Shown here piece by piece: positions 57,589-64,000 of a stretch of 64,000 nucleotides of DNA (within the stretch, counting starts at the first letter, position 1; every line of letters starts with the position of its first letter). A model generated the notes under the pieces. It searched no databases. It had not been told where the DNA came from and saw only the letters and a program-made list of their open reading frames with translations. The position numbers and the translations under genes are program-made. The stretch spans positions 310,001-374,000 of the forward strand of contig CAVPJQ010000005.1 in NCBI GenBank assembly GCA_963705495.1. Reading direction: 5' to 3'. The DNA comes from DATBVX01 sp963705495 (GTDB taxonomy: Bacteria > Pseudomonadota > Gammaproteobacteria > Steroidobacterales > Steroidobacteraceae).

Positions 57589-58194
57589 ATGACGAGCGAC
57601 CTGAGATTGATGGAGCCAGCGGATCGACCGACAGACAGAGCTCCGACCGACACACGATGCCGCCTTCCGGTGATCCTGTGCCGCTGCTTACTGACTGGCA
57701 GCCTCGCGGCTTTCCTGGCGGGACAAGTGGCGGCGCAGACTCAGAAGCAGAAACAGCCCACCCCGAGCAGCGCGGCAGCCGCGGGTACGTCGTCGTCCGG
57801 CTCGAAGGAAGCGGGCACCCGGCATCCGCTTCCGGGCATGCCTGACAGCGCCAGGCAGTACTACGAGCTTGCCTGGGGGATCGATCAGCTCTCGGTGAAG
57901 CTCGCCGAGTCGGGCCAGCTGGTGCGCTTCAGTTACCGGGTGACGGATATTGGCAAGGCCAAAGTCCTGCACGAAAAGGCCTCGACACCCTACCTGCTCG
58001 ACGAGAAGGTGCACGCCGTGCTTCAGGTGCCCGTTATGGAAAAGGTGGGGCCCCTGCGTCAGGCGGTCGCGCCGGAGTATGGCAAAGCGTACTGGATGGT
58101 GTTCTCGAACAAAGGCAACATCGTGAAGGCCGGTCATCGCGTGAGCGTCGTGATCGGGCAGTTTCGCGCGGATGGACTGCTGGTTCAGCCGTAA
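57589..58194 (+). CDS. exported protein of unknown function
   Basis: I do not recognise this 201-residue protein. A hydrophobic segment (VILCRCLLTGSLAAFLAGQVAA, ~29-50) is followed by a low-complexity Gln/Ser/Ala stretch and a compact beta-rich domain (~85-200: QLVRFSYRVTDIGKAKVLHEK, HRVSVVIGQFRADGL). It is co-directional with the copper genes. An ATG at 57610 is an alternative start. Confidence 0.7.
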   Translation: MTSDLRLMEPADRPTDRAPTDTRCRLPVILCRCLLTGSLAAFLAGQVAAQTQKQKQPTPSSAAAAGTSSSGSKEAGTRHPLPGMPDSARQYYELAWGIDQLSVKLAESGQLVRFSYRVTDIGKAKVLHEKASTPYLLDEKVHAVLQVPVMEKVGPLRQAVAPEYGKAYWMVFSNKGNIVKAGHRVSVVIGQFRADGLLVQP

Positions 58195-58220
58195 CTCTTA
58201 AGCGCACTCACAGGACAACT

Positions 58221-59042
58221 ATGTTTCGATCAACTCTTCTCGGCTTTGCGCTGGTCGCGCTGGCACCCATGCTCGCGCTCACCACGAACGCCGCCACGAC
58301 ACCAAAGCTCTCCGCCGCCCAGGTCGTCGACAAGAACATTTCAGCCAAGGGCGGTTTGCAGCTGTGGCACGCTGTGCAGACGCTCTCGTGGAGCGGCAAG
58401 ATGGACGCGGGCGGCAACAATCAGCGCTATCTCAAAGCGCCGGGCATGCCACCTCCCCCACCGCCCTCGGCGGATCCGAATGCACAGGTGCAGCTGCCGT
58501 TCGTGATGGAGATGAAGCGCGGGCGCAAGTCGCGGCTGGAGATCGAATTCAACGGCCAGACTGCGGTACAGGTGTATGACGGCACACAGGGCTGGAAGCT
58601 GCGGCCGTTCCTGAACCGGAACGATGTCGAGCCTTTCAGCCCGGCGGAGCTCGAGCTGGCCAGCAACCAGGCGGACGTGGACGGCGCGCTGATCGATTAC
58701 AAGAGCAAGGGGACCAAGGTCGAGATGGAGGGCATCGAGCAGGTCGAGGGCAAGGACGCCTACAAGCTCAAGCTCACGCTGAAGAACGGTCACGTGGTGC
58801 ATTACTGGGTCGACGCCGCGAGCTTTCTCGAGGTCAAGATCGAGGGCACGCCTCGCAAGCTCGACGGCAAGCCGCACGCGGTGGCGGTCTTTCTACGCGA
58901 CTACCGCAGCGTGAACGGCCTGCAGATTCCCTATCTCATCGAGACTGTGACCCAGGGCGTGCAGCGCACTGAAAAGATCCAGATCGAGAAAGTCGTGGTA
59001 AATCCGCGGCTCGACGAAGCGCGCTTCGCCCGGCCCACCTAG
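58221..59042 (+). CDS. exported LolA/LolB-fold-like protein
   Basis: A 273-residue exported protein (signal peptide ending TTNA). The mature part has the pattern of LolA-like outer-membrane sorting proteins: AAQVVDKNISAKGGLQLWHAVQTLSWSGKM, a Pro-rich loop, SRLEIEFNGQTAVQVYDGTQGWKL and repeated beta-strands with VHYWVDAASFLEVKIEG. Proteins of this kind bind a lipid or hydrophobic partner. In this block it may act on the lipidation, transport or assembly of the copper proteins. It starts 26 bases after the previous gene. Confidence 0.7.
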   Translation: MFRSTLLGFALVALAPMLALTTNAATTPKLSAAQVVDKNISAKGGLQLWHAVQTLSWSGKMDAGGNNQRYLKAPGMPPPPPPSADPNAQVQLPFVMEMKRGRKSRLEIEFNGQTAVQVYDGTQGWKLRPFLNRNDVEPFSPAELELASNQADVDGALIDYKSKGTKVEMEGIEQVEGKDAYKLKLTLKNGHVVHYWVDAASFLEVKIEGTPRKLDGKPHAVAVFLRDYRSVNGLQIPYLIETVTQGVQRTEKIQIEKVVVNPRLDEARFARPT

Positions 59043-59050
59043 GTACGCCT

Positions 59051-59683
59051 GTGCGCGCGCTCAAGAAGCTCATCGCCCTGACACTCGTCTGCCTCGGCCT
59101 CACGCTGTCGGGCAGCGGTGCGCTGCTTGCGGGCGAGACGGTTGAGACGGGCGATGCGGCGGAGCACGAGCATCACCACCACGCGGACTCAATCACCCTA
59201 TCGACGGTCGAATACGTCGAGCCCGACGTGAAGCTGGTGCGCGATGACGGCAAGACCGTCGCGCTGCGCGGCGAGCTCGACGACGGGCGGCCGGTGGTCA
59301 TGAATTTCATCTTTACCACCTGCACCTCGATCTGCCCGCTTTCGAGCCAGACGTTTGCGGAATTCGCGCGCCGGCTGGGGAGCGAGCGCGACGAGGTTCA
59401 CCTGGTATCGATTTCCATCGATCCCGAGCAGGACACGCCGGAGCGCCTGCGAGAGTATGCGCAGCGGTTCGGCGCCGGCCCCGAGTGGCAGCACTATACC
59501 GGCACGCTGGCAGCGAGCCTCGCCGCCCAGCGGGCCTTCGGCGTGTATCGTGGCGACAAGATGAGTCACACGCCAGTTACGCTGCTGCGCGCAGCGCCGG
59601 GCGCGGCCTGGCGCCGAATCGACGGATTCGCGACGCCGGATGACCTACTGCGCGAGTACCGCACGCTGCTCGCCTCCCAGTGA
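59051..59683 (+). CDS. SCO1/SenC family copper chaperone
   Basis: A 210-residue thioredoxin-fold protein with an N-terminal membrane anchor or signal. The copper site is complete: Cys91 and Cys95 in CTSIC and His173 in KMSHTP. A His-rich stretch (EHEHHHHAD, ~38-46) lies between anchor and fold and may bind extra metal. SCO proteins deliver copper to oxidases or act as thiol reductases. Next to three cupredoxin-type proteins it most likely metallates them rather than cytochrome oxidase, whose genes are not here. GTG start; it overlaps the next gene (GTGA). Confidence 0.92.
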   Translation: MRALKKLIALTLVCLGLTLSGSGALLAGETVETGDAAEHEHHHHADSITLSTVEYVEPDVKLVRDDGKTVALRGELDDGRPVVMNFIFTTCTSICPLSSQTFAEFARRLGSERDEVHLVSISIDPEQDTPERLREYAQRFGAGPEWQHYTGTLAASLAAQRAFGVYRGDKMSHTPVTLLRAAPGAAWRRIDGFATPDDLLREYRTLLASQ

Positions 59684-61315
59684 TTCGCCTCGTGACGGCG
59701 GCACGCTTCGCGCTGGCCACGGCGCTGCTCACGCTCGCGGTTCACGCTACCCCTGAAACCGACACGCTCGGGACCGGGCAGGCTATCTATCGCGACGGAG
59801 TATTGCCGTCCGGTGAACCCCTGCGCGCCGAGCGCGAAGCGGGTCTGGTGACGCAAGGAGCACAGGCGGCCTGCGTCAACTGCCATCGCCGCAGTGGATT
59901 CGGGGCCCAGGAAGGCCGCAGCTTCATTCCGCCGATCGCCGGCCCTTACCTGTATCGTCCGCGCGCCGGAGCGGCCGGTCGTTTTGACCTGCCGTATCTG
60001 CAGGGCATGCGCGGCGATCGCGATCCCTACACCGATGCCACCCTCGCACGCGCAATTCGTGAAGGCATCGCCGCAGACGGGCACCAGATGAGCTACCTGA
60101 TGCCGCACTATGCGCTTGACGATGTTTCGATGGCGGCGCTCATCGACTACCTCAAGAGCCTGCCGACGCAAGCTGCGCCCGGTGTCACCGAGAAGATTCT
60201 GCACTTCGCCACGATCATCGCGCCCGATGCGGACCCCGTGAAACGTCAGGGGATGCTGGACGTGCTCCGCCAGTACTTCGTCGACAAGAACGCGGCTGTG
60301 CGCAGTGAGAGTCCGGCGCTCCATTCCTCGCGACCCATGATGTTCCGCGTGCTACGCCAGTGGCAGCTCCACGTGTGGGAGCTCGCCGGCCCCCCCGACA
60401 CCTGGGAGGCGCAGCTCGACCGCAAACTCGCCGCGGAGCCGGTCTTCGCCGTGCTTTCGGGCCTGGGCGGCAGCACCTGGGAACCGGTGCATCGCTTCTG
60501 TGAGCGTCAGGCACTTCCGTGCCTGTTTCCGAACGTGGAGCTGCCGGTCGATGCGGAGCGGGACTTCTACTCGATGTACTTCTCCAGGGGCGTGCTGCTC
60601 GAAGCACAGTTGATTGCCAAGCGGCTCGGCGCGCAGCGCGCGGACTCGAAGCCGCGCCGGCTGATCCAGATTTTTCGTGCCGGTGACGTAGGCGAAGCCG
60701 GGGCCCGCGCACTCGACGCGACAATGAAGTCAGCGCAGTGGGTCACCGTGGCTCGCGGCCTGAAGCCTGGAGGAGCCGACAGGGAACTCGGCAAGCGCGC
60801 TGAACGATGTGCGCGCCGACGATGCTCTCGTCCTCTGGCTGCGCGCCGCCGACGTGAGCGCGCTGGAAAAGGTCCGTCCCAGGACCTCGAACGTGTACCT
60901 TTCAGGCCTGATGGGCGGGCTCGAGACGATGCCGTTGCCCGCAGCCTGGCGCCCGGTGTCGCTGCTCGCCTATGGATTCGATCTGCCCGTGAAGCGCCGG
61001 GTGCGCCTCGATTACCCGCTTGGCTGGTTTCGCATCCGCCAGATCGAAGTCGTGTCGCTGCAGGTTCAGGCCGACACGTATCTCGCGTGCGGTCTGCTGG
61101 CGGAAACCTTGAAGCACATGGTGGATGCCTTCGTACGTGATTACCTGGTTGAACGCACAGAGAGCATGCTCGAGCACCGTGTCATCACCGGCTACTACCC
61201 GCGGCTCACACTCGCTCCCGGACAACGCTTCGCCTCCAAGGGTGGATACCTCGTGCACTTCGCGGAGCCGGCCGGGACGCGCATCGTCGCCGATGGCGAC
61301 TGGATCGTCCCTTGA
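59680..61315 (+). CDS. monoheme cytochrome c fused to a periplasmic binding-protein-like domain (apparent frameshift)
   Basis: After a signal peptide the protein has one haem motif (Cys65, Cys68, His69 in CVNCHRRSGFG) and a probable distal Met in SYLMPHYALDD. A cytochrome c domain thus spans ~25-165. The remaining ~375 residues resemble a type 1 periplasmic ligand-binding fold (FATIIAPDADPVKRQGMLDVL, YSMYFSRGVLLEAQL). Reading changes frame at about 60770-60795, as if one base were inserted, and continues as LNDVRADDALVLWLRAADV to 61315. The corrected length is about 545 residues. It could accept electrons from the copper proteins, as suggested for MofC. Confidence 0.8.
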
Positions 61316-61320
61316 AGTAG

Positions 61321-62106
61321 CTACTGCGGCGGATTCGCAGCCCGGTGATCGGCAGGCTTCTGGTCGGCCCTCGAGGTCGGCTGAGGATCTGCAGGAGTGG
61401 ACGCCGGCTGGAACTTGAGCAGCTCGATATCGAAGACGAGCAGCGAGCCCGGGGGAATGCCGGGCGGCGAATGCGTGTCGTAGGCAAGCTCCGGCGGCAC
61501 GAAGAGCTGCCACTTCGCGCCCGGCTTCATCAGCGTGACGGCTTCCTGCCAGCCTTTGATGACACCATTCAGTTGAAACGAGGCGGGACCGCGCCCGTAG
61601 GAGCTGTCGAACTCGGAACCATCGAGAAGCGTGCCGCGGTATTGGACCGTGACCTGATCAGTCGGGCCTGGCGATTTCGCGTTGGCATCGCCCGCTGCGA
61701 TTACTTTGTACTGCAGCCCGGAAGCCGTCGTCGTCACTCCTTCCGCCTTGCCGTTCTTCGCCAGGAATTCCCGAGCCACTTCCTTGTTACGGCTGGCGAG
61801 GACATCGTGGCCAGCGCGCAGAAACGCAGTCACGCGCTCCTTGACTTGCGGCGTGAGCGGCTTGCCCTCGAGGCCGTCCTTCACGCCACGCATCAGCGCT
61901 TCCGGCGATACCTTGGACTCGAGACCACCATTGCGCAGCTGGTTGCCGAAGATGAGCCCCAGGTCGTGGCTCGCCGCTTCGTCCGCACCGGCGCCCGCGG
62001 GCTTGGCCGGCGGTGGGGGGGTCTGCGCCGATGCGAGCGATGCAGCGAGCAACAACACAAGAGACAGGCCGGTGCGCCGAGCACCTCGAACTGAGAAAGC
62101 TTGCAT
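61321..62106 (-). CDS. FKBP-type peptidyl-prolyl isomerase (Mip/FkpA-like)
   Basis: Periplasmic prolyl isomerase of 261 residues from the ATG at 62106 (signal peptide LSLVLLLAASLASA). An N-terminal dimerisation region (~40-130, SPEALMRGVKDGLEGK) is followed by an FKBP domain (~140-235: VTVQYRGTLLDGSEFDSSYGR, GVIKGWQEAVTLMKPGAKWQLFVPPELAY, LLVFDIELLKF). A Pro/Ala/Asp tail follows. In-frame ATGs at 62118 and 62130 are alternatives. It converges on the cytochrome gene with five bases between stops. An FKBP next to a multicopper gene set recalls mofB. Confidence 0.93.
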   Translation of the reverse strand: MQAFSVRGARRTGLSLVLLLAASLASAQTPPPPAKPAGAGADEAASHDLGLIFGNQLRNGGLESKVSPEALMRGVKDGLEGKPLTPQVKERVTAFLRAGHDVLASRNKEVAREFLAKNGKAEGVTTTASGLQYKVIAAGDANAKSPGPTDQVTVQYRGTLLDGSEFDSSYGRGPASFQLNGVIKGWQEAVTLMKPGAKWQLFVPPELAYDTHSPPGIPPGSLLVFDIELLKFQPASTPADPQPTSRADQKPADHRAANPPQ

Positions 62107-62191
62107 GTGGGATTCCATTATCTGATTCATGAGCAGCGCAGTCGCACCGCCAACCGACTATATCGGCTGACGCAAGACGCCGCATTACCAA

Positions 62192-62229
62192 GGTAGGGAA
62201 ATACAGCATCAACGCGCCCTACCCTACGG
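62192..62229. promoter_or_regulatory. CCCTACC-type motifs in the FKBP/transglycosylase divergent region
   Basis: GGTAGGGAAA (62192-62201, reading TTTCCCTACC on the minus strand) and CCCTACCCTACGG (62217-62229, plus strand) are arranged as an inverted pair. The nearest starts are the transglycosylase ATG 50 bases downstream and the FKBP ATG 86 bases away on the minus strand. Confidence 0.45.
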
Positions 62230-62278
62230 TATTCACCCACCTACCGCAGAGCGCTTGCCTGCGGTTAATTACGCAGCT

Positions 62279-62889
62279 ATGCGGCGGAGTTGCATGTTCG
62301 CTGGCAGCCTGATTCTGACACTCGTCGCGTGTGTTGCGAGCGCGGATATCTATAGCTTCGTGGATAGCGCGGGTATCACCCACTTCACCAATGTTCCTTC
62401 CGATCCGCGCTACACGTTCCTGCTCGCCACGCCAAAAGAACTCACGCGAAGTGGCGAGCCTTACACGGCGGCGATGCTGGCGCGCTCGGCTCAGTACGAC
62501 CCGATCATTGAGAAGGCTGCAGCGTCCGCTGCCGTGGCTCCGGACTTGCTGCGCGCGGTGATCGTCGTGGAGTCCGGTTTCAACGCGCGCGCAGTGTCCA
62601 GGAAGGGCGCGGTCGGCCTCATGCAGCTCATGCCCGAGACCGCCCGGCGTTATGGTGCGTCAGACCGCTACGATCCCAGGCAGAACGTGCACGCCGGAGC
62701 GCGGTACCTGAGATCCCTGATGGATCGGTACGACCAGGATCTCGAACTCGCCCTGGCGGCCTATAACGCGGGCGAGAACGCGGTGGACCGCTATGGCGGC
62801 CAGATCCCGCCGTACCGCGAAACCCAGGCGTACGTCCCGCGCGTGCTCGGGTGTACCAGACGCTGCTGGATCAGACAGCGACGACCTGA
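62279..62889 (+). CDS. lytic transglycosylase with DUF4124-like N-terminus (apparent frameshift)
   Basis: Signal peptide MRRSCMFAGSLILTLVACVASA, then a DUF4124-type strand pair (DIYSFVDSAGITHFTNVPSD) and an SLT domain with catalytic Glu in VIVVESGFNARAVSRKGAVGLMQLMPETA and AYNAGENAVDRYGGQIPPY. The C-terminus needs one extra base near 62850 (within GGG), after which it reads RVLGVYQTLLDQTATT and stops at 62887-62889. Otherwise the frame runs on to 62956 without family resemblance. It likely opens peptidoglycan for the secretion machine. The ATG at 62279 is preferred to a TTG at 62255. Confidence 0.82.
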
Positions 62890-62896
62890 CGTACGT

Positions 62897-62908
62897 GAAA
62901 ACCCTACC
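62897..62908 (+). promoter_or_regulatory. CCCTACC-type motif upstream of gspG
   Basis: GAAAACCCTACC starts eight bases after the corrected transglycosylase stop and 147 bases before gspG. It matches the copy before the GspC/secretin pair over eleven bases (AAAACCCTACC). Confidence 0.45.
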
Positions 62909-63043
62909 GCGATGTACAGCGCCCGCGGGACTGTGCCTCGGGGGCTACCCGTATAGTCTCAATTACCAAGATCGCCGGAGTTGCGACCCCGGTGGTCCCT
63001 GGCGCGGCGGACGGAGTGCTGGGCTCAGCACGGGCCCACTGCA

Positions 63044-63478
63044 ATGAGTTCAACGAATAACGTCCGAACAAAAACCCGAGAGCAGGCTTTCACACTGCTC
63101 GAACTCCTCGTGGTGATGGTCATCATGGGTTTGCTGGCGGCCTTCGTCGCGCCGCGCTATTTCGCACAGGTTGGCAAGTCGCAGGTGAAGGCAGCCAAGG
63201 CTCAGATCGACGCCTTTGACAAGGCACTCGATCAGTATCGCATCGATATGGGCCGCTACCCGACAACAGAGGAAGGCCTCAACGGGCTCATGAGCGCCCC
63301 GCCGAGCGATCCGGCATGGGGCGGACCGTATCTCAAGAAAGCAGTGCCGCTGGATCCCTGGGGTCGTCCGTACGTCTACGCGCAGCCGGGCACGCATACC
63401 GAAGTCGACATCATCTCCTACGGCAAGGATGGGCAGCCGGGTGGCACGGGCGAAAATGCTGACGTCACCAACTGGTGA
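63044..63478 (+). CDS. gspG: type II secretion major pseudopilin GspG
   Basis: A 144-residue pseudopilin, the main subunit of the periplasmic piston. The prepilin motif is EQA|FTLLELLVVMVIMGLLA with Glu20 at position +5; the residue before the cleavage site is Ala15 where Gly is usual. The globular part shows the GspG features: QIDAFDKALDQYRIDMGRYPTTEEGLNGL and DPWGRPYVY with the calcium-site region DIISYGKDGQPGG. Start chosen at the ATG 63044; an in-frame start at 62981 adds a non-homologous leader. Confidence 0.94.
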   Translation: MSSTNNVRTKTREQAFTLLELLVVMVIMGLLAAFVAPRYFAQVGKSQVKAAKAQIDAFDKALDQYRIDMGRYPTTEEGLNGLMSAPPSDPAWGGPYLKKAVPLDPWGRPYVYAQPGTHTEVDIISYGKDGQPGGTGENADVTNW

Positions 63479-63487
63479 GCGTGCACC

Positions 63488-64000
63488 GTGTTCGACATAG
63501 CAACGACGCGCCCGCGCCTCGAACTCGACTTCGCCCGCACTAAACCTCGGGTCCGCAAGCTCGGTATCGTGCTGCTCGGCGTCGGCATCATCGGCGCCGC
63601 CCTGGTCCTCCTCGACTATCGAACCGTGGCCACGCAGATCGAAGGGCTGCAGCTGCGCATTGCGGACATCGCACCGGACCACAGTGCGGCGGGTCCGGAC
63701 AAGGCCGTCGCGCGCGCCGTCGATGATGCGCGCGACGCCGTGACTGAGCTCTCAACGCCCTGGTCGATGCTCCTGCGCGAGCTCGAGCTCGCGAGTCAGG
63801 ACAGCAAGGGAGCGGTCGCCGTACTCGGCGTCGAACCGGATCGGGAGAAGCGCCAGGTGCACGTGGTGGCCGAGGCGCGCACGCTTCCGACCGCACTCAC
63901 CTATGTCGAGCGCCTGCAGCAGAGCCAGGCGTTGCGTTATCCGATGCTCGAGAGTCACGAAGTGCAAAGCAAGGATCCCGAGCATCCCGTGCGTTTCCAG
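63488..64000 (+). CDS. PilN/GspL-like inner-membrane protein (cut by window edge)
   Basis: 171 codons are visible from the GTG at 63488. A short cytoplasmic stretch (RPRLELDFARTKPRVRK) precedes one transmembrane helix (LGIVLLGVGIIGAALVLL), a coiled-coil region and a ferredoxin-like fold (KGAVAVLGVEPDREKRQVHVVAEARTLPTALTYVERLQQSQALRYPMLESHEV). This matches PilN or the periplasmic half of GspL. It follows gspG by nine bases. Its natural partner would be the PilM-like protein at 37969-38787. Confidence 0.78.
   Translation, partial: MFDIATTRPRLELDFARTKPRVRKLGIVLLGVGIIGAALVLLDYRTVATQIEGLQLRIADIAPDHSAAGPDKAVARAVDDARDAVTELSTPWSMLLRELELASQDSKGAVAVLGVEPDREKRQVHVVAEARTLPTALTYVERLQQSQALRYPMLESHEVQSKDPEHPVRFQ

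Overview
The window is high-GC DNA with densely packed genes. It most likely comes from the chromosome of a gammaproteobacterium, possibly a Steroidobacterales/Nevskiales/Xanthomonadales-like lineage. The reasons are an RNase E whose catalytic and zinc-link residues fall at E. coli numbering, a divergent rluC-rne arrangement, RNase T, a CGFS glutaredoxin and an E. coli-length AceE. The lineage call is an inference. I saw no rRNA, tRNA, prophage, insertion sequence or CRISPR array.

Positions 1-16100 are housekeeping. They hold partial rluC, rne with a long leader, and a minus-strand run aceE-aceF-lpdA-trm112-kdsB-LMW phosphatase. Next come an M17 aminopeptidase, pyrC, rnt, grxD with a DUF1289 gene, a PuuD-like membrane protein and nadC. 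Positions 16100-24000 are accessory: a GAF/PAS/GGDEF/EAL protein, a DUF4382 lipoprotein, a DUF6502 protein and a Sel1/ankyrin protein.

Positions 24000-35800 look like an extracellular electron-transfer locus. A membrane-anchored Fe-S flavoprotein is divergent from a plus-strand operon. That operon encodes a CcmI-like TPR protein, a histidine-rich membrane protein (probable b-type cytochrome), a multiheme cytochrome with 21 CXXCH motifs, and a second cytochrome with 41 CXXCH motifs plus one CX3CH. It ends with a SPOR-TPR-beta-barrel outer-membrane protein and a small exported protein. The second cytochrome is built from a 46-residue diheme repeat.

From 35800 to the right edge lies a type II secretion/type IV pilus-like cluster: an orphan LuxR-type regulator, ExeA-FHA ATPase, PilM-like, GspE, GspF, GspC/PilP-like, a secretin with a C-terminal cohesin-like domain, GspG and PilN-like. 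A block of apparent export substrates and helpers is embedded in it: two multicopper-oxidase-like proteins, a 3034-residue protein (degenerate cupredoxin, Ig/Sdr and beta-helix parts), two exported proteins of unknown role, a SCO-type copper chaperone, a monoheme cytochrome c, an FKBP-type isomerase and a lytic transglycosylase. The content recalls two known systems: the Leptothrix mofABC locus (multicopper oxidase, FKBP, c-type cytochrome) and the atypical Geobacter type II system that exports the multicopper protein OmpB. My reading is an island for redox chemistry with extracellular metals, with both a cytochrome conduit and secreted copper enzymes. A shared CCCTACC-type motif sits in four intergenic regions of the secretion cluster.

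Seven genes need a single-base correction to give one continuous protein. Either the assembly has indel errors or several of these genes are broken. I annotate them across the apparent frameshift and say so in each entry.
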